NCBI GenBank assembly: GCA_023415495.1
Contig: JAEZKK010000017.1
Span: 1 to 31,228, forward strand
DNA from: Bacteroidota bacterium
Lineage (GTDB): Bacteria > Bacteroidota > Bacteroidia > Bacteroidales > P3
Direction: 5' to 3'
Length of the DNA: 31,228 nt
In this document: positions 7,454 through 14,427 of the stretch, in pieces
Numbering within the stretch: the first letter of the stretch is position 1
How the letters are laid out: every line of letters begins with the position of its first letter
Notes under the pieces: model-generated
The model's database searches: none
Told to the model about the DNA's origin: nothing
The model's input: only the letters and a program-made list of their open reading frames with translations
Program-made: the position numbers and the translations under genes

Positions 7454-8647
7454 ATGAAAAAAGGATGGGAAATAACAACACTCGGAGAAGTTTGTGATTT
7501 TGTAAGAGGACCATTTGGAGGAAGTCTTAAAAAGAATTGTTTTGTAGAAAAAGGTTATGCTGTATATGAACAACAAAATGCAATCTATAACAGATATGAA
7601 TTTAGGTACTTTATAGATGCAAATAAATTTTGTGAGATGTCTCGCTTTAAAGTTAGTGCTGGAGATTTAATAATGAGCTGTTCTGGAACTATGGGTAAAA
7701 TTTCAATTGTACCTAATTCAGCTCCTGAAGGCATTATAAATCAAGCATTACTGAAACTAACCACAAAAAAAGAAATAATAAATACATATCTCAAATGTTA
7801 TATAGAGAGTGAAACTTTCCAAGATACATTAAAGAAATTGGCTCAAGGTGTTGCAGTAGAAAATGTTGCTTCTGTAAAAATATTAAAACAAATTCCTATC
7901 CCTATCCCTCCAATTAAAGAACAAGAGGAGATTGTGGAGAGGTTGGATAAGGGTTTTGAATTGATTGATAGTTTAAAAGAAACAGCAAAAAAGAATCTTG
8001 ATAATTCAAAAGAGCTTTTCCAAAGTGCATTAAGAGAAGAACTATCTCCAAAGGAAGGTTGGGAAACTAAGACATTGGGGGGAGTTTCAAACGATATTAG
8101 TTATGGTTTTACATCAAAATCAAGCTTATATAAAGGTAATGCAAAGTATTTAAGGATAACAGATATTTCACAACCAATAATAGATTGGGATAATGTTCCT
8201 TATTGTGAAGTTTCAAGTGAGGAGTTTGAAAAATATAAACTTATTGAAGGTGATTTAGTAATAGCAAGAACAGGGGCAACAACAGGATTTAATAAAATCA
8301 TAAAAGAGGATGTTAATTCTGTTTTTGCATCATATTTGATAAGATTTAGATTAGACAAAAGTATACTGTTCCCTAATTTAATTGGATATTGCTTACAAAG
8401 TAAAGAATGGTACGATTATATAAAAATTATTTCTTCTGGTAGAGCTGCACAACCTGGAGCAAATTCAAAACAATTATCAGTTTTTAATCTCTCTTTCCCT
8501 AAATCAATTAAAGAACAAGAGGAGATTGTAAATAGTTTGGATAGGATTAAGGGGTATTGTGAGGAGTTGGAGGGGAATTATAAGAGGGTTTTGGAGCTTT
8601 GTGAGGAGTTGAAGCAGGGGCTTTTGAGGGAAGCGTTTTCTTATTAG
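7454..8647 (+). CDS. hsdS: Type I restriction-modification specificity subunit HsdS
   Basis: 397 residues with the standard two-target-domain layout. TRD1 begins GWEITTLGEVCDFVRG, TRD2 begins GWETKTLGGVSNDISYG, and each ends in a conserved helix starting IKEQEEIV (…ERLDKGFELIDSL and …NSLDRIKGYCEEL) that spaces the two half-sites. HsdS sets the DNA target of both HsdM and HsdR. A 25-bp nucleotide identity encodes the start of both spacer helices (7911-7935 and 8505-8529), which could let TRDs be exchanged by recombination. It is co-transcribed with hsdM. It is full length and appears intact. No second, silent hsdS copy is in the window. Confidence 0.95.
   Translation: MKKGWEITTLGEVCDFVRGPFGGSLKKNCFVEKGYAVYEQQNAIYNRYEFRYFIDANKFCEMSRFKVSAGDLIMSCSGTMGKISIVPNSAPEGIINQALLKLTTKKEIINTYLKCYIESETFQDTLKKLAQGVAVENVASVKILKQIPIPIPPIKEQEEIVERLDKGFELIDSLKETAKKNLDNSKELFQSALREELSPKEGWETKTLGGVSNDISYGFTSKSSLYKGNAKYLRITDISQPIIDWDNVPYCEVSSEEFEKYKLIEGDLVIARTGATTGFNKIIKEDVNSVFASYLIRFRLDKSILFPNLIGYCLQSKEWYDYIKIISSGRAAQPGANSKQLSVFNLSFPKSIKEQEEIVNSLDRIKGYCEELEGNYKRVLELCEELKQGLLREAFSY
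7911..8529. repeat. 25-bp direct repeat within hsdS (7911-7935 and 8505-8529)
   Basis: Two identical 25-bp stretches start with CAATTAAAGAACAAGAGGAG at the same relative place in the two conserved spacer helices. Such within-gene repeats are known sites of domain exchange in hsdS genes. Confidence 0.8.
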
Positions 8648-8656
8648 TGGCTCTTC

Positions 8657-8747
8657 CGTCATTGCGAGCCGAAGGCGAAGCAATCCAGAAAAAGAAATGC
8701 ATAAGCCTAAGAACTGGATTGCTTCGGACTACGTCCTCGCAATGACG
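8657..8747. repeat. REP-like long hairpin element between hsdS and hsdR
   Basis: Two nested 12-bp perfect stems: CGTCATTGCGAG (8657-8668) with CTCGCAATGACG (8736-8747), and GAAGCAATCCAG (8677-8688) with CTGGATTGCTTC (8714-8725). The arms are separated by a short unpaired stretch and a loop of about 25 nt. The CGTCATTGCGAG...GAAGCAATCC type is a widespread intergenic repeat in many bacterial genomes. It may reduce read-through from hsdS into hsdR. A frame of 92 codons reading through it on the minus strand is judged spurious. Confidence 0.85.
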
Positions 8748-8748
8748 T

Positions 8749-8826
8749 GGAATAGAAAGTAAACACAATGAAGCGGAATAGAAAATAAACGTGAAGGAGT
8801 GGAATAAAAAATAATGAGATCGCAAA
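8749..8826. repeat. Three 26-bp imperfect tandem repeats upstream of hsdR
   Basis: GGAATAGAAAGTAAAC, GGAATAGAAAATAAAC and GGAATAAAAAATAATG begin at 8749, 8775 and 8801, exactly 26 bp apart. The third copy runs into the first TCGCAAATTGCGA palindrome (8820-8832). The tails of the units diverge. Confidence 0.7.
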
Positions 8827-8938
8827 TTGCGACTTCAAACATAGAAAAAGAGAAAATTAAGAGTAAAAGGGATTAGATATTATTGTTTTTTTAATTATGG
8901 AGAAAACATCAAAGAGCAACCTATCGCAAATTGCGATA
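8820..8938. promoter_or_regulatory. Paired palindromic operators TCGCAAATTGCGA at the hsdR promoter
   Basis: The 13-bp palindrome TCGCAAATTGCGA occurs at 8820-8832 and 8924-8936, 104 bp apart (about ten helical turns). The second copy extends to TATCGCAAATTGCGATA (8922-8938) and overlaps the first two bases of the -7 box. This layout suggests a dimeric repressor acting at the promoter, perhaps by looping. The binding protein is unknown. Confidence 0.7.
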
Positions 8939-8944
8939 CCTTTG
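8937..8944 (+). promoter_or_regulatory. -7 box (TACCTTTG) of the hsdR promoter
   Basis: Fits TAnnTTTG, 20 bp before the ATG at 8964. It overlaps the right half of the second palindrome. A TTG at 8931 that opens a longer reading frame lies upstream of this box and is unlikely to be translated. Confidence 0.65.
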
Positions 8945-8963
8945 TATTAAAAACTATATAGAT

Positions 8964-11363
8964 ATGAACGAGGCACAAACAAGATTGGATAAGGTTAATC
9001 CTAAACTTAGGGAATGTGGTTGGGGGGTTGTTAAGGAGAGTAGGGTTCTTGTTGAGCAAAATGCTTATAAGCTAACTAATGGAAAGATTGGCTCTTCTTC
9101 GAGTAGGGCTTTAAAGGTTGATTATATCTTAGTTTATAAGGGCATTAAACTTGCAATCATTGAAGCTAAGAGCGATGAGAAAGATTATAATGAGGGAGTG
9201 GCACAGGCTAAGCTCTATGCCCAAATGATGAATATTCGCTTTACTTATTCAACAAATGGGGATAAGATTTATGAGATTGATATGCTTACTGGCATTGAAG
9301 ATGAAGTAGAAACTTACCCAACTCCTGAACAACTTTGGAATAATACTTACAGTGAATTGGAGGGATGGAAAGAAAAGTTTATTCTTACTCCTTTTTTCAC
9401 TAAGCCCGATAAAACGCCTCGTTACTATCAAGAAAATGCTGTAAATAAGGTATTGGATGCTATTGCAAAAAAGAGGAATAGAATATTACTTACACTTGCA
9501 ACAGGTACTGGAAAAACCTTTATTGCTTTTCAAATTGCTTGGAAGCTTTACCAAACAAAATGGAATAATAAGGGAGATGATAGAAGACCAAGGATATTGT
9601 TTTTGGCAGATAGAAACATTTTAGCGAATCAAGCTCAAACAGATTTTGGAGGTTTTGATGAAAAACTTTGTTTAAGAATCACTCCAAGGACTTTTAGAGA
9701 AAATAAGAATGTTCCTACTGCTCAAAACATTTACTTTACAATCTTTTCTACTCTTATGACTCCAGAGGGAGAGCCTTCTTATAAGCAATATGATGAGAAT
9801 TTCTTCGATTTAATTATTATTGATGAATGCCATAGAGGGGGTGCTAATGATGAAAGCCGTTGGAGAGATATATTAGATTACTTTTCAAGTGCATTTCAGC
9901 TTGGATTAACAGCCACTCCTAAGAGAACGGATAATGTTAATACTTATGAGTATTTTGGAGAACCTGTTTATCAGTATTCTTTAAAACAAGGTATTGAGGA
10001 TGGTTTTCTTACTCCTTTTAGGCATGTGGTTATGAAAACTACAATTGATGAATATATATATAGCGTGGATGATGATATAATTGAGGGAGAAGATTTGATT
10101 GATGAGGATAAGGTTTATGAGGAAAAGGATTTTTATTATGGTAACATTGAAATAGTAAAGAGAGATGAACTAAGAGTTAAAGAAATGCTTAATGAGATTA
10201 ATCCTAATGATAAGACTTTGGTTTTTTGTTATAATCAATCTCATGCAGCTAAAATTAGGGATATGATAAATAGACTTAGCAACTCTAAAAATCCTAATTA
10301 TTGCGTTAGGGTAACGGCTAATGATGGGACTATTGGGGAGAATTACTTAAGGCAGTTTCAGGATAATGAAAATTTAATACCTACCATTCTTACAACCTCC
10401 CATAAACTTTCAACTGGAGTAGATGCAAGAAATATTAGAAACATTGTTCTAATGCGACCAATTAACTCAATGATTGAGTTTAAACAAATTATAGGTAGAG
10501 GTACTCGTATATTTGATAATAAGCTTTATTTCTCAATCTTAGACTTTGTTAAGGCTTACGAGAAATATCAAGACCCTCAGTGGGACGGAGAGCCTATTTG
10601 CCCAAGATGTAACCAAGTGGATTGCATTTGCGATGGTAACGAACCTCCAAAAGTTTGCAGCAAATGTGGACATAAGCCTTGCATTTGCGAAAAAGAGCCT
10701 TGTGGGATATGCGGAGAAAGTCCTTGTGTATGCGGAAAAGAACCTTGTAGAGTATGTGGTCAATTGCCTTGTGTGTGTAAGAAAAAGAAGATTGTTATTA
10801 AGTTGTCTGATAAGAGAGAAATTGAGGTAATTAAAGATTATATGTTTATGGATGTTGACGGCAAGCCAATTTCTACAAAAGAATTTATTGAAAAGATATT
10901 CGGTCATTTACCACAATACTTTAATTCAAAGGAGGAATTAATAAAAATATGGGCTAATCCACATTCAAGGGAAGAACTATTAGACAAACTTGAGATTGCA
11001 GGTTTTGGAGTGGATAAATTAACTGCTCTTCAAGAAATTTTTGACGCAAAGGAAAGTGATTTGTTGGATGTATTAGAGTATATTGCTTATTCCATTAAGC
11101 CTATTAAAAGATTGGATAGAGTTGAGGAAAATAGAGATAGTATATATAGTAATCTGAATGATAACAAAAAGGATTTTGTTAATTTCTTAGTTGATTTATA
11201 TATTAAAGCAGGAGTAAGCCAATTAAGTAATAATAATATTAAAGACCTTATTAATATGAAATATAATTCCCTTGAAGATGCTAAAAAAAGTCTTGGAGGT
11301 ATAAATAATATCAAAGAAGTATTTACTAATTTTCAAAAGTCACTTTACGGAGTAAATAATTAA
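8964..11363 (+). CDS. hsdR: Type I restriction endonuclease subunit HsdR (EcoEI-like) with Cys-cluster insertion
   Basis: 799 residues from the ATG at 8964, the short EcoEI-type length rather than the ~1100 of EcoKI. It is the DNA-translocating, cleaving subunit. The N-terminal PD-(D/E)xK nuclease has D53 (KVDYILVYKG) and E67-A-K69 (AIIEAKS). The SF2 motor follows: Walker A TGTGKT (180-185), DECH box (287-290), TATP (316-319), and late motifs TTSHKLSTGVDARNI and QIIGRGTRI. Behind the motor lies an unusual insertion (residues 546-605) with four C-x2-C-x4-C-x-C units, then a helical C-terminal domain (EcoEI_R_C-like) that should dock to HsdM/HsdS. It has its own promoter with paired palindromes, so restriction may be timed separately from methylation. 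Confidence 0.93.
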   Translation: MNEAQTRLDKVNPKLRECGWGVVKESRVLVEQNAYKLTNGKIGSSSSRALKVDYILVYKGIKLAIIEAKSDEKDYNEGVAQAKLYAQMMNIRFTYSTNGDKIYEIDMLTGIEDEVETYPTPEQLWNNTYSELEGWKEKFILTPFFTKPDKTPRYYQENAVNKVLDAIAKKRNRILLTLATGTGKTFIAFQIAWKLYQTKWNNKGDDRRPRILFLADRNILANQAQTDFGGFDEKLCLRITPRTFRENKNVPTAQNIYFTIFSTLMTPEGEPSYKQYDENFFDLIIIDECHRGGANDESRWRDILDYFSSAFQLGLTATPKRTDNVNTYEYFGEPVYQYSLKQGIEDGFLTPFRHVVMKTTIDEYIYSVDDDIIEGEDLIDEDKVYEEKDFYYGNIEIVKRDELRVKEMLNEINPNDKTLVFCYNQSHAAKIRDMINRLSNSKNPNYCVRVTANDGTIGENYLRQFQDNENLIPTILTTSHKLSTGVDARNIRNIVLMRPINSMIEFKQIIGRGTRIFDNKLYFSILDFVKAYEKYQDPQWDGEPICPRCNQVDCICDGNEPPKVCSKCGHKPCICEKEPCGICGESPCVCGKEPCRVCGQLPCVCKKKKIVIKLSDKREIEVIKDYMFMDVDGKPISTKEFIEKIFGHLPQYFNSKEELIKIWANPHSREELLDKLEIAGFGVDKLTALQEIFDAKESDLLDVLEYIAYSIKPIKRLDRVEENRDSIYSNLNDNKKDFVNFLVDLYIKAGVSQLSNNNIKDLINMKYNSLEDAKKSLGGINNIKEVFTNFQKSLYGVNN

Positions 11364-11375
11364 CACCTATCAATT

Positions 11376-12296
11376 ATGAGCAAAATAACATTATACAAAT
11401 TAGAAGCTGATAATAGAGCTGAAATCGTTAGTGAGAAGCCTTTTAAGTTAGAAAGAGATATGCAAAGGGTTTTTGAGGATAATTTGGGTTTGATTATGGG
11501 CTTGGAAATGGTTAAGTCGGAGTTTACAATCAAGGATAAGAGAATTGATACATTGGCTTTTGATAGGCAAAATAATTCTTTTGTGATTATTGAATACAAG
11601 AGGGATAAAAACAATTCTGTATTTGATCAAGGTATTACTTACTTAAATCTTATGCTTAATTATAAGGCTGATTTTGTTTTGGAGTATAATGAGAACATGA
11701 AAAACAATTTGCTTAGGGATGATGTTGATTGGTCTCAATCAAGAGTTGTATTTGTTAGTTCAGATTTTACAGAAAATCAAATTCAAGCTACCAATTTCAA
11801 GGATTTTGCTATTGAGTTATGGGAAGTTAAGAGATATAGCAATAATACTATTTCAATTAATAATATTGGGAAATCAAAATCAGCTCCTTCAATTAAACCT
11901 ATCTTAGAAAAAAATAATACATATAAAGATATTTCAAAGGAGATAAAGGTTTATAGCGAAGAAGACCATTTGCAAGGTAAGCCTGATGAAATAATTGAAT
12001 TGTATGAAAAGTTTAAGAATGCAATTTTGAATTTAAAGGATGGAATAGATATTGTGTCAAAGAAATATTGGGTGTCTTTTAGATTAAATAATGTAATTCT
12101 TTGTGATATTATAATTTCATCTGTCTCACTAACAATTCTTATTAATTTGAAAAAAGGTCAATTAGAAGATCCGAAAAAGATAATGATAGATGTGTCTAAA
12201 ACGGGTCATTATGGAAATGGTGATTATAAAACATTAGTAAAGAACGATGATAATTTGGAATATATAATGAGTTTGATAAAACAAGCAATTAAATAA
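11376..12296 (+). CDS. DUF5655 protein with N-terminal PD-(D/E)xK nuclease-like domain
   Basis: 306 residues, 12 bp after hsdR and probably co-transcribed. The N-terminal part shows a PD-(D/E)xK-like core: D58 (RIDTLAFD), E73-Y-K75 (VIIEYKRDKN) and Q85 (DQGITYL). The C-terminal ~110 residues (KDISKEIKVYSEEDHLQGKP ... KYWVSFRLNN ... ILINLKKGQLEDP ... GHYGNGDYKTLV) match what I know of DUF5655. Proteins of this make-up (COG3586, once labelled 'predicted transport protein') are frequent beside restriction systems. A nuclease or DNA-binding accessory role is inferred; the transport label is not supported by any membrane segment. Confidence 0.8.
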   Translation: MSKITLYKLEADNRAEIVSEKPFKLERDMQRVFEDNLGLIMGLEMVKSEFTIKDKRIDTLAFDRQNNSFVIIEYKRDKNNSVFDQGITYLNLMLNYKADFVLEYNENMKNNLLRDDVDWSQSRVVFVSSDFTENQIQATNFKDFAIELWEVKRYSNNTISINNIGKSKSAPSIKPILEKNNTYKDISKEIKVYSEEDHLQGKPDEIIELYEKFKNAILNLKDGIDIVSKKYWVSFRLNNVILCDIIISSVSLTILINLKKGQLEDPKKIMIDVSKTGHYGNGDYKTLVKNDDNLEYIMSLIKQAIK

Positions 12297-12330
12297 ATTA
12301 ACACATTTAAAAACCTAATAGTTATGAGTT

Positions 12331-12768
12331 ATGGAAAAAGAAGTAAAAACAGCAACAAAAGAGGAAGTAATGCAAGTAATGGCATTTCATCAAGCGAAAG
12401 AAAAATATCAGAAAGAGATAGAAGAGGAATTGATGAAACCAAATCTAACTCCAGAGCAAATCCTAAGTCTAAAAGCAAGACAGAGACTAAACAAAAAGAT
12501 GGACTTCAAATCGTTTAAGAAAATAATTGAAGAAAAGAAAACCCAAGAAAACCCAATAGTTATGAGTAATAATATACCAATAATGGACAAAGAGTATTAC
12601 AAGGAAATAGTAATAGACTTTCTAACCACTCACAAGAAAACTTGGAGCAAGGAGGAAATAGAGGAGATAGCAGACATGAGGGCGGAAGCGTTCGTGGAAC
12701 AAATGAAGGAATCGACAAATCCAATGATGGACAAGGAAGTATTTTATCAACAGATGTTGGAGTTTTAA
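12331..12768 (+). CDS. Unrecognised charged small protein (145 aa), possibly two joined small genes
   Basis: No firm family. Residues 1-75 are strongly charged and helical (EEVMQVMAFHQAKEKYQKEI, then a K/E-rich stretch). Residues 78-145 begin MSNNIPIMDKEYYKEIVIDF and recall small Bacteroidota accessory proteins of the DUF1896 kind, but this is weak. At residue 78 the DNA repeats the leader AATAGTTATG that also precedes the gene's own start region (12317-12326) and the next broken frame (12780-12789). So M78 may be a separate start, or two small genes may have fused in frame. An alternative start 7 bp upstream (12324) opens a frame of low-complexity S/K/R/N composition that I take to be spurious. 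Confidence 0.5.
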   Translation: MEKEVKTATKEEVMQVMAFHQAKEKYQKEIEEELMKPNLTPEQILSLKARQRLNKKMDFKSFKKIIEEKKTQENPIVMSNNIPIMDKEYYKEIVIDFLTTHKKTWSKEEIEEIADMRAEAFVEQMKESTNPMMDKEVFYQQMLEF

Positions 12769-12786
12769 TTATTAAATCAAATAGTT

Positions 12787-12948
12787 ATGTAAAATCAAAC
12801 GGATAAAGAAAAACAAGAAGAGATTCAAAAGAAGAAATTAAGCATCCTTAAATGGGCAATCGAGGAAGTGGAGAGAGAAGAGAGAGAGGAAGAGGTAAGA
12901 AAGAAGAAGGAAATGGAAGCAAAACAGAAAGATAAGTTGCTACTATAA
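12787..12948 (+). pseudogene. Broken small ORF: stop codon directly after ATG
   Basis: After the leader AATAGTTATG the ATG at 12787 is followed at once by TAA, then by 51 open codons encoding a K/E-rich helical peptide (NQTDKEKQEEIQKKK ... SILKWAIEEVEREER ... KDKLLL) and a stop at 12946. The composition matches the neighbouring 145-aa protein. One base change (TAA to AAA) would give a normal 53-residue gene. It is either inactivated, a sequencing error, or started at a non-standard codon. Confidence 0.5.
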
Positions 12949-13070
12949 TGCCGCACAGATTTTCAATCCTTTATTTTATTTACAATAACATATAAAAGGA
13001 TAACATATCCCACACAACGAAATAGCCTACACAAAGGAATGTTATAGAAATAGCAATATAACTTTTTTTA

Positions 13071-13140
13071 TTTGTTATATCAAAATAATGTGTATTTTTG
13101 TGAACTGTAAGTACGAAATATTCGTACCTTTAGTTCACAA
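13071..13140 (+). promoter_or_regulatory. abiE promoter with nested 43-bp dyad (candidate AbiEi operator)
   Basis: TTTG (13071-13074), 18 bp, then TATTTTTG (13093-13100) makes a good promoter; TACCTTTA (13125-13132) is a second, weaker -7 box. A nested dyad centred on 13119 has outer arms TTGTGAACT/AGTTCACAA (13098-13106, 13132-13140) and inner arms GTACGAA/TTCGTAC (13111-13117, 13121-13127). AbiEi antitoxins are known to repress their own promoter by binding inverted repeats, so this is the likely operator. Confidence 0.75.
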
Positions 13141-13149
13141 AATAGTAGT

Positions 13150-13704
13150 ATGATTTTAGATATTTATAATGATTCGAGAACTGTTTTTAGCTTTAATAGT
13201 ATTGCTCTCCTTATTGGTGAAACTAATAGTTTGGTCTTAAGGAAAAAGCTTAACTATTATGTTAAAACTGGGGAGTTAATGAATCCTCGAAAGGGAATTT
13301 ATACTAAAAAAGAATATAAATCTGAGGAATTGGCTTGTTTGCTTTATACTCCTTCTTATATTTCTTTAGAATTTGTTTTACAAAAAGCTGGCATTGTTTT
13401 TCAATATGATTCTCGTATTACTGCCATTAGTTATCTTTCTCGTTCTATTGAAATAGATGGTAAAGAATATCAATATCGTAAATTAAAAAATGAGGTATTG
13501 GCAAATACTATTGGAATTAATAGAGAAAATAATATTAATATTGCTACTTCTGAAAGAGCTTTTCTTGATGTTATGTACCTTAATAAGAACTATTATTTTG
13601 ATAATATCAATCCGTTAAGTAAAAAATTATTGTTGGAGATTTTACCGATTTATAAATCAAAACAATTAACCCAAAGAGTAACAAAACTATTGAAAAATGC
13701 TTGA
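13150..13704 (+). CDS. abiEi: AbiEi-family antitoxin (type IV toxin-antitoxin, transcriptional repressor)
   Basis: 184 residues. The N-terminus reads as a winged helix (FSFNSIALLIGETNSLVLRK) followed by the typical turn GELMNPRKGIYTKKEY, then ACLLYTPSYISLEFVLQKAG, all features of the AbiEi family. In known AbiE systems AbiEi represses the operon and counteracts the AbiEii toxin without stable binding. Here it is followed by abiEii with an 8-bp overlap, and preceded by a nested dyad that is a good candidate operator. It is a little short for the family (often about 190-280), the C-terminal antitoxin domain being compact. The call is well supported by motif and partner together. Confidence 0.88.
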   Translation: MILDIYNDSRTVFSFNSIALLIGETNSLVLRKKLNYYVKTGELMNPRKGIYTKKEYKSEELACLLYTPSYISLEFVLQKAGIVFQYDSRITAISYLSRSIEIDGKEYQYRKLKNEVLANTIGINRENNINIATSERAFLDVMYLNKNYYFDNINPLSKKLLLEILPIYKSKQLTQRVTKLLKNA

Positions 13705-14398
13705 TGTAAATAAACATAAGTTTTTGATGATGCAAATCTTGAAGGATATTTATTCTGATATAGAGCTTGCAAATTGCCTTGGCTTCAAAGGAGGAACTGC
13801 TTTGATGTTTTTTTATGATTTGCCTCGTTTTTCGGTTGATTTAGATTTTAATTTAATTGATAAGAAAAAAGAGAACATTGTTTACGAAAAGATTCATCGA
13901 ATTTTATTGAAATATGGAAAGATTTTCGATGAGGCAATTAAATTTTATGGTTCTATTATAGTTCTGGATTACGGCTTTGGTGAAAGAAAATTGAAAGTGG
14001 AAATTTCAAACAGAGAACTTGATAATCATTATGAAATAAAAAACTTACTTGGTATAGATATAAAAGTTTTAACCTTGCCAGATATGTTTGCTCATAAATT
14101 ATGTGCTTTACTTGATAGAGAGGAGGTCACAAATCGTGATATATTTGACTGCTGGTTCTTCTTGAACAGACAAACTCCTATTAATATTAATATTGTTGAA
14201 AGTAGAATGGGAAAATCATTTTCTCAGTATGTGCAAGAATGTATTGATATGCTGGGGAATATGAGTGATAAGGGATTGCTTAATGGATTAGGAGAACTGA
14301 CAGACGAAAAAATGAAACGATTTATTAAAACAAAGCTACGAACGGAAACAATTTCTTTATTACAATTCTTTAAAGAACTTCCTATAACTGAAAAATAA
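13697..14398 (+). CDS. abiEii: AbiEii-family nucleotidyltransferase toxin
   Basis: 233 residues. The nucleotidyltransferase signature is present: FKGGTALMFFY (30-40) with the GG-T-x-L loop, then FSVDLDFNL (45-53) supplying the paired metal-binding aspartates D48 and D50. TLPDMFAHKLCALLDREEVTNRDIFDCWF later in the protein is cut here into the recognisable parts TLPDMFAHKLCAL and NRDIFDCWFF, typical of AbiEii/AbiGii. Family members transfer nucleotides to targets such as tRNA ends and cause growth arrest or phage abortive infection. It overlaps abiEi by 8 bp. The key residues are intact, so it is probably functional. It converges with the EamA gene across 29 bp. Confidence 0.9.
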   Translation: MLDVNKHKFLMMQILKDIYSDIELANCLGFKGGTALMFFYDLPRFSVDLDFNLIDKKKENIVYEKIHRILLKYGKIFDEAIKFYGSIIVLDYGFGERKLKVEISNRELDNHYEIKNLLGIDIKVLTLPDMFAHKLCALLDREEVTNRDIFDCWFFLNRQTPININIVESRMGKSFSQYVQECIDMLGNMSDKGLLNGLGELTDEKMKRFIKTKLRTETISLLQFFKELPITEK

Positions 14399-14427
14399 CA
14401 TTTCTTTTAGAGATAAGCTTACTATAC

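Noticed and set aside
8547..8825. 92-aa minus-strand ORF
   Set aside because: It lies over the 3' end of hsdS and the REP-like hairpin; the sequence is low complexity and reads repeat DNA.
12324..12518. 64-aa plus-strand ORF starting 7 bp before the 145-aa gene
   Set aside because: Composition is an S/K/R/N-rich shift of the K/E-rich gene in the other frame; typical shadow frame.
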